Positions 7,835 to 12,795 of a stretch of DNA of 20,503 bases are shown here, one piece after another; the first letter of the stretch is position 1, and each line of letters starts with the position of its first letter. The translations under genes were made by a program, and so were the position numbers. This DNA is from a virus, in the IMG/VR virus record IMGVR_UViG_3300042906_000674, positions 1 to 20,503 of that record. The stretch is one strand, 5' to 3'. Under the pieces are notes generated by a model that searched no databases, was not told the DNA's origin, and worked only from the letters and a program-made list of their open reading frames with translations.

Positions 7835-8008
7835 TTATCTATTTCTATGATTATCTACATTCCAATAATCTCTTTTCTTTTTGCGTGTTTCTTGTTCTAA
7901 TTCTTCATAGTATTCTTCACTATCTTCTATTTTTTTCACTTTGGATTTTAGTGATTTTATTTCCTCATACATAATTTTGAGGGCCTGTTCTATTTGTTCT
8001 ACTGTCAT
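7835..8008 (-). CDS. Small coiled-coil protein, 57 aa
   Basis: A short frame of 57 residues: MTVEQIEQALKIMYEEIKSL, a Lys/Glu-rich helix, then a basic C-terminus (TRKKKRDYWNVDNHRNR). It fills an otherwise empty gap between the genes at 7778 and 8018, on the same strand and with the same MTVEQI start as the 79-residue neighbour. Shared start sequence, position and a clean helical composition argue that it is real despite its size. It looks like a coiled-coil or DNA/RNA-binding basic peptide. The function is unknown. Confidence 0.6.
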   Translation of the reverse strand: MTVEQIEQALKIMYEEIKSLKSKVKKIEDSEEYYEELEQETRKKKRDYWNVDNHRNR

Positions 8009-8017
8009 AATTTCATT

Positions 8018-8272
8018 TTAGGGTTTATAATTCATAAATAATTTGATTATACTTTGTTCCAAATCACGTATTTCATTTTCGTTATGGTTATAATTGTATA
8101 GGGCCTGTCTCACCTCTTTGTTCCTATTAGTAGAATATTTATGGAATAATTCATTGTGTATATCACTTAAATTTTCACTTTGAGTTTTTAACTCTAATAT
8201 ACGATTTCTATATTTAATCATTGTTTCCAAAACACTGTCGTTGATTATAGATTGTCTTTGTTCGTTTGTCAT
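8018..8272 (-). CDS. Small helical protein, 84 aa
   Basis: Starts MTNEQRQSIINDSVLETMIK and is predicted to be almost entirely helical and charged, with LELKTQSENLSDIHNELFHK as a probable coiled coil and RDLEQSIIKLFMNY near the end. It belongs to the tight leftward operon (6 nt after the gene stopping at 8279, 9 nt before the next start at 8008). It contains a 15-bp sequence (ACTCTAATATACGAT on the + strand, 8191-8205) repeated at 7799-7813 outside any gene. No known domain is recognised. Confidence 0.68.
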   Translation of the reverse strand: MTNEQRQSIINDSVLETMIKYRNRILELKTQSENLSDIHNELFHKYSTNRNKEVRQALYNYNHNENEIRDLEQSIIKLFMNYKP

Positions 8273-8278
8273 AACTTA

Positions 8279-8578
8279 TTATATTGTTGGTTTATATTCA
8301 GGTACATCTTCTAAATACTCATGTGATTTCACTTCGTTTTTTAATACTCTTTGACGACATCTTTCCATTTCATTTAAGAAAACCTTTTGGTCGCGAGTTA
8401 GTTTAATATTATGTTGTATTGAAATTCCACATCTTTGTAGGTATATGATTAAATCAAATCTTTTCATATCGTATATTTTCCTAAACAGTTTGAGATTATT
8501 ATCATCCTCTAAAAAGATTTGATATTTACCTACCCTCTGTATCATTTTTTCTCTTTGTTCCATTTCATCTATTGTCAT
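8279..8578 (-). CDS. Small hypothetical protein, 99 aa
   Basis: Starts MTIDEMEQREKMIQRVGKYQ. It is rich in Lys, Arg, Asp and Glu, with hydrophobic positions spaced as in helices (LFRKIYDMKRFDLIIYLQRC). It ends with EYLEDVPEYKPTI. The gene sits 3 nt from the stop of its upstream neighbour and 6 nt before the next start, so it belongs to the same transcript. No catalytic or metal-binding motif is visible; two cysteines are too few to suggest a zinc site. The function is unknown; the setting suggests a host-takeover or counter-defence set. Confidence 0.68.
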   Translation of the reverse strand: MTIDEMEQREKMIQRVGKYQIFLEDDNNLKLFRKIYDMKRFDLIIYLQRCGISIQHNIKLTRDQKVFLNEMERCRQRVLKNEVKSHEYLEDVPEYKPTI

Positions 8579-8581
8579 AAC

Positions 8582-8821
8582 TTACCATTTATATTTTTTA
8601 CCAATTTTTATCATTATTGCAGTTTCAGCTGTTCTAATACTATCCCAATCGGTAGAATTGTAACTTGAGTCAAACATATCAATAAACCATCTACCATGTA
8701 TAAATCCAGTTATACCTCTATCGTCAAATGAAAAACTAGCTTTTTTTCCTGTTTCGGTATGTTGAACTACACATACACCATATTCTCTTTTTGGTAATTT
8801 AATTACTTTTACTTTTTTCAT
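8582..8821 (-). CDS. Small basic beta-rich protein, 79 aa
   Basis: I place the start at the ATG at 8821 (MKKVKVIKLPKREYGVCVVQ). A longer frame could begin at 8884, but its first codons fall in the upstream terminator hairpin (8870-8889), making it unlikely. The protein alternates short strands and turns (KKASFSFDDRGITGFIHGRW), then FDSSYNSTDWDSIRTAETAI, and ends in IKIGKKYKW. This looks like a small, compact, basic beta fold. It is the first gene after the terminator at 8870, so it may have its own promoter in the AT-rich 8822-8869 stretch. The family is not recognised. Confidence 0.65.
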   Translation of the reverse strand: MKKVKVIKLPKREYGVCVVQHTETGKKASFSFDDRGITGFIHGRWFIDMFDSSYNSTDWDSIRTAETAIMIKIGKKYKW

Positions 8822-8863
8822 AACTTGTTTTTTTATATTATTTTTCACTTTGATTTTTTGTAA

Positions 8864-8889
8864 TAAAAAGGGGAGATATTTCACTCCCC
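8864..8889 (-). terminator. Intrinsic terminator of the gene at 8897-9241
   Basis: Read leftward: stem GGGGAG (8889 to 8884) and CTCCCC (8875 to 8870) with an 8-nt loop, followed by five T (8869 to 8865). It lies directly after the stop at 8897. Its flank (stop codon TAA then TCAAAAC) and stem are almost the same as at 9267-9288. Confidence 0.85.
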
Positions 8890-8896
8890 GTTTTGA

Positions 8897-9241
8897 TTAT
8901 TTATGTTCTCCGTAGAATTTTACCCATTTGATAATATCTACGATTTCATCTAGATTTACAGTAGAAGTTTTGAAATATAAATTACCTCTATATTCATCAT
9001 TTTGATAAATGTGAACATTTGTCATTTCACCACTTGTCATTGGAACATCATAGAATTTCACTTTGGTTTTTTTGTAATTTTTACCATTTAGATAAACTGA
9101 ATAAACATAGTAAGTACGAGTTTCAGTTTGAACTGGGTATTCACGCTGGATTACCTTTTCTTCTTTTCCTAATGATTTCAATTCCCATGTAGTTTCATTG
9201 AAAGTTAAAACTAAATTGTTTTTTGTTTTTGACTGTGTCAT
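8897..9241 (-). CDS. Hypothetical protein, 114 aa (paired with the 9299 gene)
   Basis: Starts MTQSKTKNNLVLTFNETTWE. Beta-rich and charged, with many Tyr and Lys (TRTYYVYSVYLNGKNYKKTK), then VHIYQNDEYRGNLYFKTSTV and ending DIIKWVKFYGEHK. The N-terminal ten residues match the gene at 9299 (MTKSKTQKQL), and both genes end in TAATCAAAAC plus a near-identical terminator hairpin, suggesting duplication of the gene ends while the bodies diverged or were replaced. It probably forms a small single-domain cytoplasmic protein. The family is not recognised. A role in host interaction is a guess from the operon. Confidence 0.7.
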   Translation of the reverse strand: MTQSKTKNNLVLTFNETTWELKSLGKEEKVIQREYPVQTETRTYYVYSVYLNGKNYKKTKVKFYDVPMTSGEMTNVHIYQNDEYRGNLYFKTSTVNLDEIVDIIKWVKFYGEHK

Positions 9242-9260
9242 ATTATTTGTTTTTGTTTAT

Positions 9261-9288
9261 AAAAAAGGGGAAGATTTTTCACTTCCCC
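9261..9288 (-). terminator. Intrinsic terminator of the gene at 9299-9676
   Basis: Read leftward: GGGGAAG (9288 to 9282), 8-nt loop, CTTCCCC (9273 to 9267), then six T (9266 to 9261). It follows the stop at 9299. Similar in stem, loop and flanks to the hairpin at 8870-8889. Confidence 0.88.
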
Positions 9289-9298
9289 TATGTTTTGA

Positions 9299-9676
9299 TT
9301 ATTTCCAATCCGGCTGAATTGAATTACCGATTGTAGTGGTAAAGTCTTTGATTAAAGTTTTAATCACTTTTAACTGAAACTTATCAATTTTTGTAGAACC
9401 AAGATTTGTAATCTTTGTTTCCGAATATGTTACATAACCACCTACTTTTATAATGATATAATCCTCAGTTATCTTAACTGAAAACCATACATCGTCTCCA
9501 CCTGTTGTAGTTTCAAACACCTCAATATTTCCGTTTGGTTTATAACCTAATTCAGGTTTAGTTGATAATTCAAAATAATCCACATATCCTGGTTCTTGAT
9601 ACATTGGAAGTTTTTGTAATTGTTCTTGTGTTAAAAATTTAGATACCAGTTGTTTTTGTGTCTTTGACTTTGTCAT
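9299..9676 (-). CDS. Hypothetical protein, 125 aa, first gene of the leftward region
   Basis: Starts MTKSKTQKQLVSKFLTQEQL and continues with a mixed alpha/beta sequence (PGYVDYFELSTKPELGYKPN, GGDDVWFSVKITEDYIIIKV, GGYVTYSETKITNLGSTKID) and a C-terminal helix (FQLKVIKTLIKDF). Repeated polar strands suggest a beta sandwich or an antirestriction-like small fold, but no family can be named. It is the first leftward gene after the control region, usually the place of the earliest expressed gene. A terminator follows at once, so it may be made in larger amounts than the genes behind it. Confidence 0.72.
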   Translation of the reverse strand: MTKSKTQKQLVSKFLTQEQLQKLPMYQEPGYVDYFELSTKPELGYKPNGNIEVFETTTGGDDVWFSVKITEDYIIIKVGGYVTYSETKITNLGSTKIDKFQLKVIKTLIKDFTTTIGNSIQPDWK

Positions 9677-9687
9677 TTTTTTTGGTA

Positions 9688-9700
9688 TAGGTTACCACCC
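9688..9700. repeat. TAGGTTAC element upstream of the leftward operon
   Basis: TAGGTTACCACCC lies 12 nt upstream of the ATG at 9676 and matches TAGGTTACAACCTA at 6208-6221 in its first eight bases and the following ACC. The two copies bracket the leftward operon. Possible binding site; weak evidence. Confidence 0.25.
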
Positions 9701-9709
9701 TTTGTTTGT

Positions 9710-9747
9710 GTTTCCATTTAATAATATAATACTGTATATGTGGAAAC
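9710..9747. promoter_or_regulatory. Operator-like inverted repeat
   Basis: Arms GTTTCCA (9710-9716) and TGGAAAC (9741-9747), seven perfect pairs separated by 24 bp of almost pure A/T (containing AATAATATAATA). Placed 34-71 bp upstream of the leftward ATG at 9676. An operator over a promoter is the natural reading; the regulator is not in this window. Confidence 0.45.
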
Positions 9748-9798
9748 TTTCATATATAGTATTTTTTATATACCCTAACCTTCATTGGTGAGGATAAC

Positions 9799-9806
9799 CA
9801 AAGATA
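9799..9806 (-). promoter_or_regulatory. Possible Bacteroidota-type -7 element, leftward
   Basis: On the minus strand this reads TATCTTTG, a match to TAnnTTTG. It would give a leader of roughly 115 nt before the ATG at 9676. I do not see a convincing -33 TTTG partner at the expected distance, so confidence is low. Confidence 0.28.
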
Positions 9807-9883
9807 CGACAATTTCCTGAATTTACCTACTACTTTATGAGACGATTTGTCATATTCCCTTAAAATCCCAAAGATTTTTTATT

Positions 9884-10041
9884 GAGTATCAACGAGTTAT
9901 ACATATGTTTTTACCTAATATGTCAGTTTGGGTATAAACGGTTGAAAATCAACGATTTAGCTAAAATATTGATAATCAACGAGTTGCACTAACTAACTGA
10001 TAATCAACGAGTTATGTAACTGATTGATAATCAACCGCTTG
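9884..10041 (+). repeat. Iteron array, five copies of TTGATAATCAACGAGTT
   Basis: The core ATCAAC begins at 9888, 9948, 9975, 10003 and 10030, giving steps of 60, 27, 28 and 27 bp. Copies three and four match almost fully (TGATAATCAACGAGTT); the first, second and fifth diverge by a few bases. Within each good copy TTGAT-A-ATCAA is an 11-bp dyad. The array lies in a gene-free region between divergent operons. Iterons of this kind bind a replication initiator, or serve as a multi-site operator. The spacing near 27-28 bp is too short for CRISPR. Confidence 0.8.
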
Positions 10042-10107
10042 TATTTTTGGTCATTTTTACTGTATTTTTAGGTATTTTTGGTGTTTTCAATAATTTTTCT
10101 TATATTT
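10042..10107 (+). other. Phased T-tracts, predicted intrinsically bent DNA
   Basis: Runs of four or five T begin at 10044, 10054, 10065, 10075, 10084 and 10094, with a shorter one at 10105: steps of 10, 11, 10, 9, 10 and 11 bp. A-tracts in phase with the helical repeat add up to a strong static bend. The tract begins directly after the last iteron. Together they have the layout of a replication origin or a looped control region. Confidence 0.7.
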
Positions 10108-10125
10108 AATATTGTCCGAAAGGAT

Positions 10126-10241
10126 GGGGGCTCTGTTAAGGTGGATGATACTCAAATCATATAATCTTATTTCCTTCTTATCACTTCATTTTTTTATGAG
10201 GGGGGTAAGGGGGGTGTAAGATGAACAATATCTAAATCATA
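10126..10241 (+). repeat. G-tracts and an imperfect duplicated segment
   Basis: Runs of G at 10126-10130 (five), 10200-10205 (six) and 10209-10214 (six) stand out in this A/T-rich phage. The first is followed by GATGATACTCAAATCATA (10144-10161). The last is followed by GATGAACAATATC and then TAAATCATA, ending near 10241. The two halves look like an old duplication about 80 bp apart. No gene is seen here. Confidence 0.4.
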
Positions 10242-10265
10242 AAAAAGCTGCAGCAGTAAAGCAGC
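10241..10265 (-). terminator. Possible leftward terminator
   Basis: Read leftward: GCTGC (10265 to 10261), 9-nt loop, GCAGC (10251 to 10247), then six T (10246 to 10241). Stem of five G/C-rich pairs. It would protect the iteron region from leftward transcription, but no leftward gene is visible to its right. Confidence 0.4.
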
Positions 10266-10393
10266 ACTTAATAATTAAATTAAAAATATATTATAAATTA
10301 TTTGGAAATATCAGGAAAAAGTTGTAACTTCTCACAAGTTTAGAAAGCACTGATAAAATAATAAAAAAAGATTAAAGATAAAATAAAAAGAAT

Positions 10394-10402
10394 ATGTTAT
10401 TA
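10394..10402 (+). promoter_or_regulatory. ATGTTATTA box before the small RNA candidate
   Basis: Same core (TGTTATTA) as the boxes before the structural genes. If transcription starts about 5 nt downstream, the RNA would begin at the base of the long hairpin at 10408-10463. The ATG here could also open a 19-codon frame to 10453, which I regard as chance. Confidence 0.45.
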
Positions 10403-10407
10403 AAAAA

Positions 10408-10507
10408 TACAGGATTAAAAAATACTTTATCGCTATTCAGCATTACATTATAAAGTTCCTGTACAACATATATAGGCCAAGGTTTTTTGTCATTCCTTGG
10501 CCTTTTT
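10408..10507 (+). ncRNA. Candidate structured small RNA of about 100 nt
   Basis: TACAGGA (10408-10414) and ACTTTAT (10424-10430) pair with ATAAAGT (10450-10456) and TCCTGTA (10457-10463). This gives 14 pairs interrupted only by a 9-nt one-sided bulge and capped by a 19-nt loop. Shortly after comes a strong rho-independent terminator (10475-10507). A promoter-like box precedes it at 10394. There is no plausible gene between box and terminator. The combination of box, long hairpin and terminator is what a phage regulatory or decoy RNA looks like. The family is unknown to me; the role could be antisense regulation, replication control or sequestration of a host factor. Confidence 0.5.
10475..10507 (+). 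terminator. Strong rightward intrinsic terminator
   Basis: Stem GGCCAAGG (10475-10482) and CCTTGGCC (10495-10502), eight perfect pairs, 12-nt loop, then TTTTT (10503-10507). No gene ends just upstream, so it must end a non-coding transcript or insulate the operon promoter at 10514. Confidence 0.9.
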
Positions 10508-10513
10508 AATGCG

Positions 10514-10543
10514 TTTGACTTTTTAAAATGATATATATGTTTG
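10514..10543 (+). promoter_or_regulatory. Bacteroidota-type promoter of the rightward operon
   Basis: TTTG at 10514-10517 and TATGTTTG at 10536-10543 (a match to TAnnTTTG) with 18 nt between them, close to the known -33/-7 layout of Bacteroidota primary-sigma promoters. Transcription would start near 10550, before the ATG at 10595 and after the alternative TTG at 10541, which rules out that TTG as the main start. Confidence 0.65.
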
Positions 10544-10594
10544 GTAATATCAGAAATTATTAGTATATTACATTATAACAAAAACATAAATAAA

Positions 10595-11098
10595 ATGACA
10601 AACTTAAAACAACACCCAGTATTTACGGATTACGCATCGGACAAAGATGGTAACATTTATTCTCTTAAATTCAATAAGGTAAAAGAAATCAGTAGAGTTA
10701 ATCATACAAGAGGATATCAGCAATTTTGTATACATAATGGTTTTCCTAAAATGTATTTAGTACATCGTTTTGTATATGAATGCCATAACGGAATTATTAA
10801 AGATGGATTACAATGCCATCACATAGACCATGAGTATTATATGGTGCTGCAAATCCAAAACATCCACAATATAGAAATTAAAAATATGAAAAAAACAATT
10901 AAATGCATAGGATGCTTCATTAGATTAGGAAGTATTTTAGAACACATTATAGGACTTGTAACATTAGGTTGGGGTAAACATACTGCCAGTTGGGTTGCAA
11001 GAAAATTAGGATACTCTAATTGCGGTTGTGATAGACGCAGAGTATATCTTAATCAATTGACGTGTAAAAGTTATTCAGAAACAATTAGTATATTATAA
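10595..11098 (+). CDS. HNH endonuclease N-terminal part fused to a small phage protein (chimeric frame)
   Basis: 167 residues from the ATG at 10595, which fits the promoter at 10514-10543. Residues 1-80 look like an HNH homing-endonuclease front half: FTDYASDKDGNIYSLKFNKV, VHRFVYECHNGIIKDGLQCH and HIDH. The usual N and last H/N of the motif are not convincingly present. From Met98 (ATG 10886) the frame reads as a separate small phage protein, MKKTIKCIGCFIRLGSILEH ... LGYSNCGCDRRRVYLNQL, whose 'CGCDkRr..LN' ending I recall from other Bacteroidota phages. Another frame between them (10834-10881) encodes VLYGAANPKHPQYRN then stop, like the tail of a lost gene. I read this as a broken endonuclease joined in frame to a resident gene. 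Translation may also start at 10886. Confidence 0.55.
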   Translation: MTNLKQHPVFTDYASDKDGNIYSLKFNKVKEISRVNHTRGYQQFCIHNGFPKMYLVHRFVYECHNGIIKDGLQCHHIDHEYYMVLQIQNIHNIEIKNMKKTIKCIGCFIRLGSILEHIIGLVTLGWGKHTASWVARKLGYSNCGCDRRRVYLNQLTCKSYSETISIL

Positions 11099-11109
11099 AT
11101 TAAAAACAA

Positions 11110-11397
11110 ATGCAAACAACAAAAGCAAAATTAGACGGAACATTCGGTTACACATTAGAAACATCAGACTTTGACAAAGATGCATTATACTTTGTAGATT
11201 GGCAAAACTTAAAAGGAGTAGAGGATTTAGTTTTAATCTTCGCATGTATGGGTTTATCATTCTCAGGACATCACCCACACTTTGAAACAATTAAACATCT
11301 TTTGGACTTATCTAATCCTGTTAAACCAAATCAACCTACACCTGCACAACCAAAAGCAGTGGATTTGAAATTACCTAAAATGAAACAAGTTAAGTAA
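11110..11397 (+). CDS. Hypothetical protein, 95 aa
   Basis: Starts MQTTKAKLDGTFGYTLETSD. The first 60 residues look like a compact alpha/beta fold (DALYFVDWQNLKGVEDLVLI, then FACMGLSFSGHHPHFETIKH). The last 30 are a Pro/Gln/Lys-rich linker-like tail (NPVKPNQPTPAQPK). Its stop shares one base with the next ATG (TAATG), so translation is coupled with the 70-residue gene behind it. The function is unknown. Position in the operon leading to the sigma-like factor and terminase suggests an early or middle gene. Confidence 0.72.
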   Translation: MQTTKAKLDGTFGYTLETSDFDKDALYFVDWQNLKGVEDLVLIFACMGLSFSGHHPHFETIKHLLDLSNPVKPNQPTPAQPKAVDLKLPKMKQVK

Positions 11398-11609
11398 TGA
11401 ATGAATTAAATCCAGAACAACTATTAGAACTTAAAAATGAATTAAGTCAAATAGGTGGTTATCTTCCAGAAAACAAAGCACCTTATATTTGGGATACATT
11501 CAATCACATTAGAGGTGAGAATGAAATGAGACCTTGCACCTGTGCATCCGCAGGAGGACATTGGAAAAGAGCGGTTGACTTTTTACATGATTACGCAAAG
11601 AATAGATAA
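11397..11609 (+). CDS. Small CxC-motif phage protein, 70 aa
   Basis: Contains GGYLPENKAPYIWDTFNHIR followed by PCTCASAGGHWKRAVDFLHD (Cys47 and Cys49). I recognise this as a small protein family common in Bacteroidota phages near the terminase genes, with the pattern 'GGyip.....yiW......g...kPC.C.saG..W..Av..l'. Its function is not known to me. The CxC pair could bind metal as a dimer. It is joined to its neighbours by TAATG overlaps on both sides, so it is in the middle of a tightly coupled operon. Confidence 0.8.
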   Translation: MNELNPEQLLELKNELSQIGGYLPENKAPYIWDTFNHIRGENEMRPCTCASAGGHWKRAVDFLHDYAKNR

Positions 11610-12169
11610 TGATTGATTCAGGTAGTATTCAACATAGTGAATGTGAAAGAAGATTAGTCGGACTTTATAATGAGTCAAACAATTGGTTGATATCAGCAGC
11701 AAAAAAGATTACAAAGAATAGAGAGGAAGCAGAAGACTTAGTACAAGAACTTTACATTTACTTACATGAGAAGTGTAATGTTAAATTGTTTTGGGGTGAC
11801 AACACTTACAATCTATTCTATTGTAATAAGTTTTTGCATAGTAGATTTATGAACAAAACTAAAAAATTGAATCGTGTTAAACTAATGGGTGACTATACCG
11901 CATGGGAAGAACAAGATGAAATTATTTATGATGAAGAAAGAGATTTACAGATACAAAGAACACATGACCAAGTATTACATGAATTAAAACAATTAGAGAA
12001 AACAAAGATGTGGCCTCAATCAAAGATATTCCAATTGTATTGGATGAGTGATGATACTTTGGACGAGGTTGCAAAGAAAATTAAAATTAGTAAGAGTACA
12101 ACATTCCTTGCAGTTAAGAAGATAAGAAAATATTTAGAACAAGTTATAGATAATCCATTTGATGTTTAA
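11609..12169 (+). CDS. Sigma-70-like (ECF-type) RNA polymerase sigma factor
   Basis: 186 residues, close to ECF sigma size. Region 2-like: SNNWLISAAKKITKNREEAE with DLVQELYIYLHEK (about 27-58), then the hydrophobic, basic stretch to KTKK. Region 4-like: KIFQLYWMSDDTLDEVAKKI, then KISKSTTFLAVKKIRKYL, a helix-turn-helix of the '-tl.eIA..l..s..tv...l.ra...L' kind (about 145-180). The 'EAEDLVQE' core is the best single match. Phage sigma factors redirect host RNA polymerase to later phage genes. It sits in an operon with a host-type promoter, and TGTTATTA boxes before later gene blocks are candidate targets (inference). It could alternatively be a non-sigma HTH regulator such as a terminase-linked transcription factor. 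Confidence 0.72.
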   Translation: MIDSGSIQHSECERRLVGLYNESNNWLISAAKKITKNREEAEDLVQELYIYLHEKCNVKLFWGDNTYNLFYCNKFLHSRFMNKTKKLNRVKLMGDYTAWEEQDEIIYDEERDLQIQRTHDQVLHELKQLEKTKMWPQSKIFQLYWMSDDTLDEVAKKIKISKSTTFLAVKKIRKYLEQVIDNPFDV

Positions 12170-12608
12170 GAAACCATTCAATCGTAAAGTAGGTGAAACA
12201 AGACAATGTAAACATTGTGGTGATACATTCCATGCAAAGAAACCAATATGGAAATGTACAAAGTGTGTTAACGCTTCTCAAAAGATAATTGAAGCAAAGA
12301 AGAGAGCTAGAACTCCAAAGAAAGATAAATACCCATTTGACAATTATACTAATCAAGCATTTAAAAGATTTTGTTCAATAAGAACTGCTTTAAGAAAAGC
12401 ATGGATTGAATTTGAAAAGACAGGTGATAGAAGTATTATTACTGCACACTATGATAAACAACTTAAAGATATAAAGGATAACGGAATAATGGAATGGATT
12501 TTAGATAGAAGAACACCTGAAGCAAAAAAAGAAATGAATCCATATGCAAGAACTAGGAATATGATTAAGAAAGATTATCCTGATACTCGTGGACATTATG
12601 AATACTAA
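12162..12608 (+). CDS. Zinc-ribbon protein, 148 aa
   Basis: I choose the ATG at 12162; the TTG three bases earlier is weaker. It overlaps the sigma-like gene by 8 nt. The N-terminus has a four-cysteine zinc ribbon, CKHCGDTFHAKKPIWKCTKC (Cys16, 19, 32, 35). The rest is strongly basic and helical (KKRARTPKKDKYPF, FCSIRTALRKAWIEFEKTGD) and ends PYARTRNMIKKDYPDTRGHY. This suggests a small nucleic-acid-binding protein. Coupling with the sigma-like gene raises the chance of a transcription role, for example a sigma partner or an RNA polymerase binding protein; a packaging helper is equally possible because terminase follows. Confidence 0.75.
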   Translation: MFKKPFNRKVGETRQCKHCGDTFHAKKPIWKCTKCVNASQKIIEAKKRARTPKKDKYPFDNYTNQAFKRFCSIRTALRKAWIEFEKTGDRSIITAHYDKQLKDIKDNGIMEWILDRRTPEAKKEMNPYARTRNMIKKDYPDTRGHYEY

Positions 12609-12771
12609 CCATCATAATATAGATTATCAATATGTGCATCTTAACTTTAATTGGACTTGGATAAGAGATAAGCAAATAATATTAAGAGGTGATGAAGATA
12701 GTGGTATGTTGATAATTGCAGATGAAGATGGCAATATGATTAAGATGTATGGATTTCAAAGAATTATATAA
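12598..12771 (+). CDS. Small hypothetical protein, 57 aa
   Basis: Start chosen at ATG 12598, inside the last codons of the zinc-ribbon gene (11 nt overlap); a GTG at 12589 is possible. The sequence (MNTNHHNIDYQYVHLNFNWT, then ILRGDEDSGMLIIADEDGNM) suggests a small beta protein with an acidic loop. No motif is recognised. It fills the gap before the small terminase gene. Confidence 0.6.
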   Translation: MNTNHHNIDYQYVHLNFNWTWIRDKQIILRGDEDSGMLIIADEDGNMIKMYGFQRII

Positions 12772-12795
12772 TCAACTACAAATATTGAATAGTAT

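Noticed and set aside
8822-8884. Longer start (8884) for the 79-residue leftward gene
   Set aside because: The added codons include part of the terminator hairpin at 8870-8889 and encode a non-family-like basic stretch.
9785-9801. TTGGT/ACCAA hairpin as a terminator
   Set aside because: Stem of five pairs with no T-run on either strand.
9884-10041. Regular repeats that could be taken for a CRISPR array
   Set aside because: Period is only 27-28 bp with about 10 bp of variable sequence between copies, far too short for spacers, and no cas genes are present.
10200-10214. G-quadruplex at the two G6 runs
   Set aside because: Only two adjacent G-runs with a 3-nt gap; a four-tract intramolecular quadruplex would need splitting runs without loops.
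10394-10453. 19-codon frame MLLKNTGLKNTLSLFSITL as a leader peptide
   Set aside because: No supporting context; its ATG is part of the TGTTATTA box, and the region is better explained by an RNA hairpin.
10541-10594. Upstream TTG start for the HNH-like gene
   Set aside because: The TTG lies inside the predicted -7 promoter element; transcription would start after it, and the ATG at 10595 opens the family-like sequence.
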